DNA from: JBBAEA01 sp041656175
GTDB lineage: Bacteria > Myxococcota_A > Bradymonadia > UBA4248
Assembly: GCA_041656175.1 (NCBI GenBank)
Contig: JBBAEA010000002.1
Location: forward strand, 1 to 64,000
Direction: 5' to 3'
DNA: 64,000 nucleotides
The translations under genes and the position numbers were made by a program. Below the pieces are notes generated by a model. It did not search any database and was not told the origin of the DNA. It worked only from the letters and a program-made list of their open reading frames with translations. Of this stretch, positions 51,562-59,146 are shown piece after piece; within the stretch, counting starts at the first letter, position 1, and each line of letters opens with the position of its first letter.

Positions 51562-53550
51562 TTACATTACTTCTAAACACTCTATACCAAGAAGCGTTAA
51601 TCCGTTTCGCAAAACGCTACCGCAGGCATCTACAAGTCGCAGTCGAGCTTCGCGAAGTTCGGCGTCTTCGCAAGTGAGTATGGGGTGTCCCGCCCTATCG
51701 GTAAAGATGAAGGCAAAGCCCTTACAAAGGTTAAAGAGGTATTCCGCAAGTTTTGAGGGGTCCCGCGCGTCGCACGCCCACTGCAGTGCAGCTTTATACT
51801 GCGCAAGTTGCAGCAGGATTTTTCGCTCTTGCGGCGACTTGAGGGAAGCCAAAACATCTTTTGAAAAGCCTTCGTCAGCTTCGTACTTAGCTTTTCGTAA
51901 AATCGAGCGCGTTCTTGCGTAGTTCATGAGGCAATATGCACCCGTGCGACCTTGCAGATCGATGGATTTTTCGGGGTTAAATTCCATCCAAGAGCTCGGA
52001 GTAACGTCCAGTAAATAATAGCGAATAGCGGCTAGTGCGATGACTTGGGCGCGTCTCTCCAACTCGGCTTCGTCGGCGTCAACGTAGTATTCACGATCCG
52101 ATTTCTCGTCCATCAGTGCTTTGACCATTTCTTTGATCTCTACAATCAGGTTGTCGGTATCAACCACGGTGCCCTCACGACTCTTCATTCTACCCGTAGG
52201 TAGCGTCACCATGCCGTAGGAGAGGTGCTCAAAGCGGTCTTTAAGATCTTCGCGTAGGTCTTCTAAAATTCCAAATAAAACCCTAAAATGATGGTTTTGT
52301 TCGTCAGCAACCACATAAATCATGTGATCATACGAAAATTCGTCAAATCTGGCTAATGCTGTGCCGATGTCTTGAGTCATGTATACGGTAGTACCGTTAG
52401 CCCGAAGCAGGATTTTGTCGCCTTCTAGTTTCATGCGGCTAAGGTCGTAGGCGACAGCATTATCGGGCAGTTGGTGAAAGATCTTTCGCTCCAAGCCGTC
52501 CAGTACGATGTCTTTGCCCAGTTTGTAGGTTTCACTTTCGTAGTAAATTTTATCAAAGCCTAGGCCGAGTACATCGTAAGTTTGCATAAAGCCACTGATA
52601 ACCCAATCGTTAAGTTGTTTGGATAATCGGCGTACTTCGGGGTCGCCTTCTTCCCACTTTACGAGTAGTTCAGTGGCGCGTCGTCCTAGTTCGCTTTCTG
52701 TGTTGAAGTACTTGTCTTTGTAGTTCGCTTTAAAGCTGTCGCGCAAGTCGGCGGGGGCTTTGCCTTTGCGCTTATTTTCGGCTTTTTGGTAGTAGGCATC
52801 ATATTGTTTCTTAGCGCGTTGAGCGTCTGGTCCTTCTAGCCACGCGTCGTAGGCTTTGGCACCGCTTTCGGAGGCTAGCCATGCGTCGTATTCTGCTTGA
52901 AACTCTTGCTCAAAGCGTACGTAGTAATCGCCGATAAAGTGGTCCCCCTTGGTATGGGTGCTCTCGGGGGTTGCGTCGTTTGCGAAGCGTTGGTAGCTCA
53001 AAATCGATTTACAGATGTGTATACCGCGATCATTAATGATGTTAACGCGTTTTACATCGTAGCCGCAAGCACTGAGTATGCGTGAGACGGACTCGCCGAT
53101 GACGTTATTGCGCAAGTGACCCAAGTGCTGAGGTTTGTTAGTGTTGGGGCCAGAAAACTCGACAACTACGCGTTCGTTATTGGCCGCTTTCGTGCCATAA
53201 CAGTCTTTAGCCTCGAGTATTTCGCCCACAACGGCTTTAGACAATAAGTCGGTTCTGTACTGCATATTGACGTAGGGGCCAGCGGATTCTACCCAGTCTA
53301 AGTACGGAGAGTCAGATAGCATTTGTGCAAGTTTCGCGGCGATGGCGACGGGGTTATTCTTCTCTTTTGGCTCTAAGTTTTGCAGTTTCCCGCGCAAGCA
53401 AAAGCATGCAAAAGCTACGTCTCCTTCGGAGGTGTCTGGTACAGGGGAGAGCGAAAGATTTTGTGCGAGCTCTTGGGGCGCGCCTAAGGAAAGGGTTGCC
53501 GCGCTTAACGCGGACATTAATTCTGATTGGAGGGCGTCGAAGCTGTGCAT
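51562..53550 (-). CDS. argS: Arginyl-tRNA synthetase
   Basis: Encodes 662 aa, longer than most bacterial ArgS (about 560-590). The extra length comes from a charged, Tyr/Ala-rich insertion at about residues 200-290 (AYDAWLASESGAKAYDAWL). The N-terminal Add1 domain, a PQHLGHLRN (HIGH-type) motif, a GRMKSREG (KMSKS-type) motif and the C-terminal DALR anticodon-binding domain are present. The ATG at 53550 has no strong ribosome site. It lies 110 bp upstream of fmt. Confidence 0.95.
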   Translation of the reverse strand: MHSFDALQSELMSALSAATLSLGAPQELAQNLSLSPVPDTSEGDVAFACFCLRGKLQNLEPKEKNNPVAIAAKLAQMLSDSPYLDWVESAGPYVNMQYRTDLLSKAVVGEILEAKDCYGTKAANNERVVVEFSGPNTNKPQHLGHLRNNVIGESVSRILSACGYDVKRVNIINDRGIHICKSILSYQRFANDATPESTHTKGDHFIGDYYVRFEQEFQAEYDAWLASESGAKAYDAWLEGPDAQRAKKQYDAYYQKAENKRKGKAPADLRDSFKANYKDKYFNTESELGRRATELLVKWEEGDPEVRRLSKQLNDWVISGFMQTYDVLGLGFDKIYYESETYKLGKDIVLDGLERKIFHQLPDNAVAYDLSRMKLEGDKILLRANGTTVYMTQDIGTALARFDEFSYDHMIYVVADEQNHHFRVLFGILEDLREDLKDRFEHLSYGMVTLPTGRMKSREGTVVDTDNLIVEIKEMVKALMDEKSDREYYVDADEAELERRAQVIALAAIRYYLLDVTPSSWMEFNPEKSIDLQGRTGAYCLMNYARTRSILRKAKYEADEGFSKDVLASLKSPQERKILLQLAQYKAALQWACDARDPSKLAEYLFNLCKGFAFIFTDRAGHPILTCEDAELREARLRLVDACGSVLRNGLTLLGIECLEVM

Positions 53551-53580
53551 GGTGCTACTTTAGTTTATGCGAATAAATTG

Positions 53581-53723
53581 AGGGGGAGCGCAAGATCACC
53601 CAAAAAAGTCGCCTATTGCCGCACGCTGTGCGAAGGCCGAGCGTATAGCGAGGACTTTGCACGGCGTAAAGCGGCAATTGGCGAATTTTGAGGGAAGCTT
53701 GCGCGCGGGGGAGTAATCCCCCG
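53581..53723. repeat. Dispersed palindromic repeat family B, copy B8 (divergent)
   Basis: About 143 bp with ends gggggagcgcaagatca and gcttgcgcgcgggggagtaa. The inner arms aagtcgcctattgccgc / gcggcaattggcgaatttt pair with mismatches. It lies between rpoH and argS. Confidence 0.75.
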
Positions 53724-53819
53724 CCTTCCCCAAAAAGAATTTGAAATTTAAGCTCGCTGGTCGCACGAGCGGCCTAATGCTTAAGACTTTTTGGCCGCGT
53801 AATCAATAGCTGCGACGAT

Positions 53820-54731
53820 TTAGTTGAGCACGCAGGCTTTTCCGAATTGGTAGGCGTCGATGTATTCGCGCTCGGGGGCGAGGTGCTTTTCGAGCCTTTT
53901 GAGGATGCGGCTTTCGAGTTGGCGAGCGCGTTCGCGGCTGATGGAAAAGACGTTGCCGAGCTCTTGTAAGGTTAGCGGAGACTCACTGTTCATGCGAAGT
54001 TGCCAGATTTGGGAGTCGCGGCCTGTGAGTTTTTGTTCAAATTCTTCGAGGCTAGCTTTGATGCGGTTTGCGGCAAATTGTTGGTCAATAAGCTCTTCGG
54101 CGCTGTCGTCGTGGGAGGCGATGGAATCAATAACGCAGTTATCGCTATCTTCGCCGCCGATGGGCGCAAAGAGCGAAAGTTCGTGGTTGCCGAGGCGTTG
54201 TTGCATTTCGGTAATTTCGTTCTCGCGTACGCCAAGGGACTGGGCGAGTGCGGCGGTGGTGGGGGTTTTGCCGGCTTGGCGGAATTTTTGCTCTTCTTTG
54301 TGTAAGTTGTAGAAGAGTTTGCGCTGGTTTTGCGTGGCGCCGATTTTGACGAGCCGGTGGTTATCCATCAGGAACTTGAGGATGTAGGCACGGATCCAGA
54401 ATTGGGCGTAGGTGGAGAGTCGGATGTTTTTACTGACGTCGAATTTTTCGACAGCAAAGAGCAAGCCAACGTTTCCTTCTTGAATGAGGTCAAGAAGTTG
54501 GGCGTTTTGGCTTTGGTAGTCGCGGGCGATTTTAACAACCAAGCGAAGATTAGCGTTGATGAGGCGTTTTTTGGAGATCTCGTCGCCGCTTTGTGCTGCG
54601 CGTGTTAGTGCGTATTCCTCTTCGCGCGTGAGCACTTGATAGCTTTTGATGCTATCGAGGTATTGTTGCAGGGATGTCGTTGCGACTTGTCGTTTGTAGT
54701 TGTTTGTGCGCTTTTGCAGCGAGTATTTCAT
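53820..54731 (-). CDS. rpoH: RNA polymerase sigma-32 (heat-shock) factor
   Basis: Encodes 303 aa. Regions 2 (LRLVVKIARDYQSQNAQLLDL), 3 and 4 (SPLTLQELGNVFSISRERAR) of sigma70-type factors are visible. The RpoH box is QRKLFYNL (about residues 136-143), close to the canonical QRKLFFNL. This supports a heat-shock sigma rather than RpoD. GAGGGCTTAAT precedes the ATG. The upstream 171 bp show no recognised promoter. The Hsp70 gene at 42.9 kb is a possible target. Confidence 0.9.
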   Translation of the reverse strand: MKYSLQKRTNNYKRQVATTSLQQYLDSIKSYQVLTREEEYALTRAAQSGDEISKKRLINANLRLVVKIARDYQSQNAQLLDLIQEGNVGLLFAVEKFDVSKNIRLSTYAQFWIRAYILKFLMDNHRLVKIGATQNQRKLFYNLHKEEQKFRQAGKTPTTAALAQSLGVRENEITEMQQRLGNHELSLFAPIGGEDSDNCVIDSIASHDDSAEELIDQQFAANRIKASLEEFEQKLTGRDSQIWQLRMNSESPLTLQELGNVFSISRERARQLESRILKRLEKHLAPEREYIDAYQFGKACVLN

Positions 54732-54902
54732 ATTAAGCCCTCAGCTCGATGTGGCTTCGATGATCTAAGCACAATCACTTGTTGTGCGCTTTGGAAGCAA
54801 TTATTGCCGTGAAGGTTTTAGGCACTCATGCGCCCACATCTACACGGCTCATATACTATACGAACGAGAGTCTCTTTTGGATCGGCTCTTGCGTAAAATA
54901 CT

Positions 54903-56441
54903 TTAAAAGAACCTAATCAGGGGGAAGATACCTATTGCCTCTAAGGTGAAAACAATAATATAGAGAATGACAATACCAACGCCGACTATAATGAATAGGA
55001 ATTTGGGATCGGAATTTGCTTTTTTGAGCAAGGCTTTTGCGTCTTTATTGGAGGAACTGGTACTTTCGGCGAGCTCGGCGCCAAGGGAATCAGGCTCGTT
55101 AGTGGCGCTTTGCTTGATTTTTGCGCTGTTTGCAAGAACGCTCGCGGGGGTATCAATACTGGTAATAAGGAGCAAGTCCTCGTAGATTTCAGCCGATGTT
55201 GCGTAGCGCTCTTGGGGTAATTTGGCTGCTGCCTTTCGCAGTAGTGCTGCTAAGGCTGTATTGTTCCATGACTTGGGTAGTTCCAGCTCATTGTAGGACT
55301 GCTTGTAGGCGATATCAAAGAGGCTAGTGCCTTCAAAGGCGGGTTTTCCGAGAAGCATTTCGTAAAAGATGAGCGCGAAAGCGTAAACGTCGACGTTTGG
55401 GCTGAGCACTTCGTTTCGGAGTTGTTCAGGTGCCATGTATTGCGGAGAGCCGTAGACTTTGTCGGTGCTCATGGTGATGTCATGGGCGGTGAATGCGCTT
55501 TCAGCGCTCATACATTTTGAGAGGCCAAAGTCGAGTATTGTTACGAGGTCTTCGTATCCCTCTTTGGAGCTGAGGATAATGTTGGCGGGTTTAAGATCAC
55601 GGTGAACAATGTCGCACTTGTGTGCTTCGCGTAGTCCCTTGAGAATTTGCAGAGCGATTTTGCGCGCTGTTAGGAACGGTATACGCCCTTGCTCAAGTCG
55701 CTTTTCCAGAGTTTCGCCATCGAGCAGCTGCATTGTCATCCAAAGTGCGCCATCACTGCGTTTACCAAAGTGGTAGAGCCGCACAATGTTGGGGTGTTCA
55801 AGTCGTGAAACCAGATCGACTTCGCGCTCAAAGCGTTTTTGTATAGAGTCGACCTCGTTCTCGGCTTCAGGGAGTATCATTTTGAGCGCTTCGTCGCGGC
55901 CAAGATTGAGGTTTTTAACTTTAAATACCGCACCAAAGCCGCCTTTTCCCAGCATTGACAAAATGCGGTAGTGCTCAAAGTTATCGCCAAAGGTGGGAAG
56001 CTGATAGTCACGATCTTCCCAGCCCGATGAATTTAGGAGCTGGATTGTCATCTCCGCGCCACTTTGCTTTGGCGCGTGTTTAGGCGCGCCATCAAGTTTA
56101 ATGGTCATCTCCGCGCTATTTTGCTTTGGCGCGTGTTTAGGTGCGCCATCAAGTTGAATGGTCATCTCCCCGCTATTTTGCTTTGGCGCGTGTTTAGGCG
56201 CACCATCAAGTTTAATGGTCATCTCCCCGCTACTTTGCTTTGGCGCGTGTTTAGGCGCACCATCAAGTTTAATGGTCATCTCCCCGCTACTTTGCTTGGG
56301 CACATAGTCATGTACAAGATCCTGCTCCGTTGTTGTATCATCAGCATGAGCTTCTGTGTTGTGGGAGCTAACAACAGCATCATGAGTCTCAATGGTATGG
56401 GGGCCGCTATTTATTTCACTTTGTTCATAATCGTTATGCAT
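54903..56441 (-). CDS. Ser/Thr protein kinase with repeated N-terminal TIKLDGAPK motif and C-terminal membrane anchor
   Basis: Encodes 512 aa. The N-terminus (about 50-140) has five copies of a 19-residue unit with GEMTIKLDGAPK (57 bp each). A Hanks kinase domain follows: P-loop GKGGFGAVF (about 165), catalytic Lys in EALKMIL, HRDLKPAN, DFGLSKC and MAPEQL. A single C-terminal helix (FLFIIVGVGIVILYIIVFTL) anchors it with the kinase in the cytosol. The Thr in each repeat may be an autophosphorylation or FHA-docking site; this is inference. GGTGAGTAA precedes the ATG. No phosphatase gene is nearby. Confidence 0.88.
   Translation of the reverse strand: MHNDYEQSEINSGPHTIETHDAVVSSHNTEAHADDTTTEQDLVHDYVPKQSSGEMTIKLDGAPKHAPKQSSGEMTIKLDGAPKHAPKQNSGEMTIQLDGAPKHAPKQNSAEMTIKLDGAPKHAPKQSGAEMTIQLLNSSGWEDRDYQLPTFGDNFEHYRILSMLGKGGFGAVFKVKNLNLGRDEALKMILPEAENEVDSIQKRFEREVDLVSRLEHPNIVRLYHFGKRSDGALWMTMQLLDGETLEKRLEQGRIPFLTARKIALQILKGLREAHKCDIVHRDLKPANIILSSKEGYEDLVTILDFGLSKCMSAESAFTAHDITMSTDKVYGSPQYMAPEQLRNEVLSPNVDVYAFALIFYEMLLGKPAFEGTSLFDIAYKQSYNELELPKSWNNTALAALLRKAAAKLPQERYATSAEIYEDLLLITSIDTPASVLANSAKIKQSATNEPDSLGAELAESTSSSNKDAKALLKKANSDPKFLFIIVGVGIVILYIIVFTLEAIGIFPLIRFF
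56047..56300 (-). repeat. 57-bp in-frame tandem repeat in the kinase gene
   Basis: Units begin at 56047, 56104, 56161, 56218 and 56275 on the plus strand and encode the 19-residue GEMTIxLDGAPKHAPKQ unit. They differ at only a few positions, so the copy number may vary between strains. Confidence 0.85.
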
Positions 56442-56662
56442 TTACTCACCATTTATGCCTTTACATCAAATACTTAGAGCCAGTGTTCCTAAGAGACACG
56501 TATCCTGTACAACGAAATATATAACATTATATCGCGCCACTTTCCAGTTGTGAGAAAGAGCAAGCGCTAAGACTACGTTGATTTAATGCGAAAACAATCA
56601 AAAAAAACTAACGAAAGAAAGGATGGCTATCCTAGCTAGTTTGAACTCGGTCAAAAAATCGA

Positions 56663-56758
56663 AAAATACTTTTCTTAGCAAGTTTGATGCGGGTTCCAGT
56701 TTCAAAGAACAAAATACTTGTCTTAGCAAGTTTGATGCGGGTTCCAGTTTCAAAGAAC
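56663..56758. repeat. 48-bp tandem duplication
   Basis: Two adjacent 48-bp units (56663-56710 and 56711-56758) differ at one base (t or g). They contain agcaagtttgatgcgggttc and lie just before family C copy C4. No gene is visible in this gap. Confidence 0.8.
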
Positions 56759-56760
56759 GA

Positions 56761-57084
56761 GACCTTTGCACGGCTAGAAATAACGAATTTAATTTTACAA
56801 ATTCGATACAGCCTTAAACAAAATGAGACATTTTGTAGAGAGATATAAGCTAAAATGCTAATAAAATAAGGCAAGGCGAAGGTAAAATGACGTTTTATTC
56901 GAAAAGCGCTTAAAAGAGTGCTTTCTTTTTAGTGCCACAGCCGTCCAGGCTGTGGCCGCTTCGCGCGCGGCCTCAGCCGCGACCAATCGCTGACATCCAT
57001 GTCGCGATTGAAGGGGAGGGGGGTACGGGGGGAACCTTTTTTCTTTTGCAAAAAGAAAAAAGGTTCCCCCCGCGCAAAGCTCTC
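56761..57084 (+). repeat. Dispersed repeat family C, copy C4 (with internal module)
   Basis: About 324 bp from gacctttgcacgg to cgcgcaaagctctc. It includes the optional module starting gccacagccgtccaggctgt. Its terminal hairpin arms ggaaccttttttctttt / aaaagaaaaaaggttcc are complementary but differ in sequence from other copies. It ends 4 bp before the stop codon of the neighbouring gene. Confidence 0.85.
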
Positions 57085-57087
57085 AAG

Positions 57088-58305
57088 CTAATCCTCGGAC
57101 AATAAGCCCAGGTTCGCCAATAGCACCAACAGCGTTGCTTTAGGCGCAAAGTCGGCGGCATGTAAGCAAATTTGCTCGATCCCCAAATCCATCGCAAAGA
57201 CCTCGTTTAACCGCAAATCTTCTATTTCGGTGCAAAGCGCTTGTAGGGCAGCAGCGATGTCGTGTAACTGCGTTGTTAACTCGTCCCAAAACGAGTGCAG
57301 TGTTCCCAAACGCGCCCGCAGAGCGCTGCGATCCTCGTATTCTAAGCTGATGGGGCTATTCTTCCCGAGCGCAATCCCGTCGCCGAGCAGGCGCTGGTGG
57401 ACGCTGCGTTGGTGGATCTCTTTGGGGAGTCGGTGTTGTACCAAGCGGTCTACATCGATTTGAACGGCTTCGATTTGGACAAGTTCACTGAGTTTTCGGC
57501 TCAAAAATACGATTAAGCCCAAGACCGCTGGAGGCGATAAACTCTGGCTAGCACTTGTATATAAGCGCACGGAGTCGATGCTGCTCGCAATATCGTAGCG
57601 GCGGCGCGCTGCGCTAAGCCATGCGTAGGCTTCGCTAAGCGCGATTAAGCCATCCTCGGTCCCCGAAATAATGACGTCAGACTCCCCACCTACAGCGCCT
57701 AAAACCTCACTCAAACAGCGATGCGCCTGGGAAGAACCCGCACCCGAACTCAAGCGCTGTATGATTAAATCCACGGAGTTCAAATACGCCAAACCCTCCA
57801 CCGCATAAAGGCTCTTAGCCAACTCTTCCCCCGACATCCTCGCCGCCCCCGACAACTCCACCATGAGCAACTCTAAGCGCAACCCCTCGTCTTTGCACAA
57901 AAACAAGCGCTCATCGGGGACTTTGTCCAAGCAGACACCGCAAGGCAAATCAAGTAATGACGCCATTTCCTTACACGCCTCGAATAGCTCCATGTCGCCT
58001 AGCGCAAAAAGCGCGCTCAATCCCACCGTACTCCCATCGCCCAAAGATTCTTGCACAAAGCTTTGGTAATCGCGTTCATCCTCGAAAATCTTCTGCTCTA
58101 GTACCAAGCCCACATTGCGCAGCTCCGCTACCCTATCGTCGCGAAGCCAAGGCGCGCACTCCCGCGTCGAAAGCACCATCACGCGCCCTTCAGGCCAAGC
58201 CTCGTAGAGGTAGGACTCCAAATCCTCCACAATCCCCACACCCATACGACACTTCGTACAAAGCCGCAGCCCACTGCGCCGCTCAAGTTCCCTACAAAAT
58301 GACAT
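57088..58305 (-). CDS. Hypothetical protein, no recognised family
   Basis: Encodes 405 aa. It begins with LCTKC at residues 15-19, followed by alternating alpha/beta segments. Its middle part (QESLGDGSTVGLSALFALGD then EACKEMASLLDLPCGVCLD) gives a faint impression of the iron-type alcohol dehydrogenase / glycerol-1-phosphate dehydrogenase fold. The conserved metal ligands are not identifiable, so no function is assigned. AAGGAGTAGCTG precedes the ATG at 58305. Its stop codon lies at the edge of repeat C4. Confidence 0.5.
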   Translation of the reverse strand: MSFCRELERRSGLRLCTKCRMGVGIVEDLESYLYEAWPEGRVMVLSTRECAPWLRDDRVAELRNVGLVLEQKIFEDERDYQSFVQESLGDGSTVGLSALFALGDMELFEACKEMASLLDLPCGVCLDKVPDERLFLCKDEGLRLELLMVELSGAARMSGEELAKSLYAVEGLAYLNSVDLIIQRLSSGAGSSQAHRCLSEVLGAVGGESDVIISGTEDGLIALSEAYAWLSAARRRYDIASSIDSVRLYTSASQSLSPPAVLGLIVFLSRKLSELVQIEAVQIDVDRLVQHRLPKEIHQRSVHQRLLGDGIALGKNSPISLEYEDRSALRARLGTLHSFWDELTTQLHDIAAALQALCTEIEDLRLNEVFAMDLGIEQICLHAADFAPKATLLVLLANLGLLSED

Positions 58306-58343
58306 CAGCTACTCCTTTGCGCAAAAACTTCCCTTAAAGTGGG

Positions 58344-58373
58344 CAAAAAAAAACCGTCATTGACATGACGGTT
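58344..58373 (-). terminator. Rho-independent terminator after the superoxide reductase gene
   Basis: On the minus strand the stem AACCGTCAT/ATGACGGTT with a 4-nt loop is followed by a run of nine T. It lies 18 bp after the superoxide reductase stop and upstream of the unrecognised gene. Confidence 0.88.
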
Positions 58374-58390
58374 CCAAATCGCTCTAACAG

Positions 58391-58771
58391 CTACTCTGTC
58401 GACTTCCACAAACCGTGCAAGTTGCAATAAGCATACGCCGCTACCAACTCTTCGTCCACAAGCGCGAACTCAACAATCGGCTGCTCGCCGGCGACTAAAT
58501 TCTTGCGATGCCCGCCCTTTGAAGTCTGTATATAAACCCATTCGATCAAGTGCTCTGGAATCATTGGGTGCAAAATACTGCCCACTTCAACGCGGATCTT
58601 CCCATCTACTCTTTTGACGACAGGGATGTGTTTTTCGTTGCTTGCATCAACAGTATTCTCGGCTAAGACTTCCATGTTTTCGCCACAGCATACCAGCGGT
58701 ACGCCAGCATTGTTGATTAGGCCGACTAAGTTTCCACAGTGTTTACAGAGGCAAAAGGTCATTTTTGTCAT
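58391..58771 (-). CDS. dfx: Desulfoferrodoxin-type superoxide reductase
   Basis: Encodes 126 aa. The N-terminal rubredoxin-like centre has CKHC and CC 15 residues later (VCCGENM). The catalytic iron centre is marked by KHIPVV, ILHPMIPEHLIEWV and the terminal CNLHGLW. It reduces superoxide to peroxide without forming oxygen, a detoxifying role typical of anaerobes and microaerophiles. ATG 58771 has GGGAGTTAAT upstream and is preferred over earlier in-frame starts. A strong terminator follows, so it is probably monocistronic. Confidence 0.95.
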   Translation of the reverse strand: MTKMTFCLCKHCGNLVGLINNAGVPLVCCGENMEVLAENTVDASNEKHIPVVKRVDGKIRVEVGSILHPMIPEHLIEWVYIQTSKGGHRKNLVAGEQPIVEFALVDEELVAAYAYCNLHGLWKSTE

Positions 58772-58971
58772 ATTAACTCCCATAAAAGTGACGCACAGCA
58801 AAGTTCGCTGCTCAAATATAGTGCGCGAAAAATTAAATTATTTCAAGCGTTCGTATAAAGATCTTGTGGATTCCGACCTTCATAAATTAAAAAGACAGCG
58901 TTCTTTTAAAAGTAGACATTCTCCCAAGCAAAGTTCCCCGTGCAAAGCTTTCCAGTTTTTGTATTTTTTTT

Positions 58972-59119
58972 GTGGGGGGCTATTGCCCCCCTACGCGCAA
59001 GCTGCCCGCAAAATTCGGCAAGAGCCGCTGTATTTAATGCGCCGTTCACGCTAATCGCGTGACCAGCGCATTAAATGCGTCTCTAGCCGAATTTTGCGGG
59101 TGATCTTGCGCTACCCCCC
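58972..59119. repeat. Dispersed palindromic repeat family B, copy B9
   Basis: About 148 bp with the ends tggggggctattgccccccta and gatcttgcgctacccccc. The inner arms aaaattcggc / gccgaatttt and gtatttaatgcgc / gcgcattaaatgc are complementary. A remnant of the family C end (ccgtgcaaagcttt) lies just upstream near 58938. The rest of the 375-bp gap shows no gene. Confidence 0.85.
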
Positions 59120-59146
59120 AGACCGCAACTAAACCAATAACAGCAA

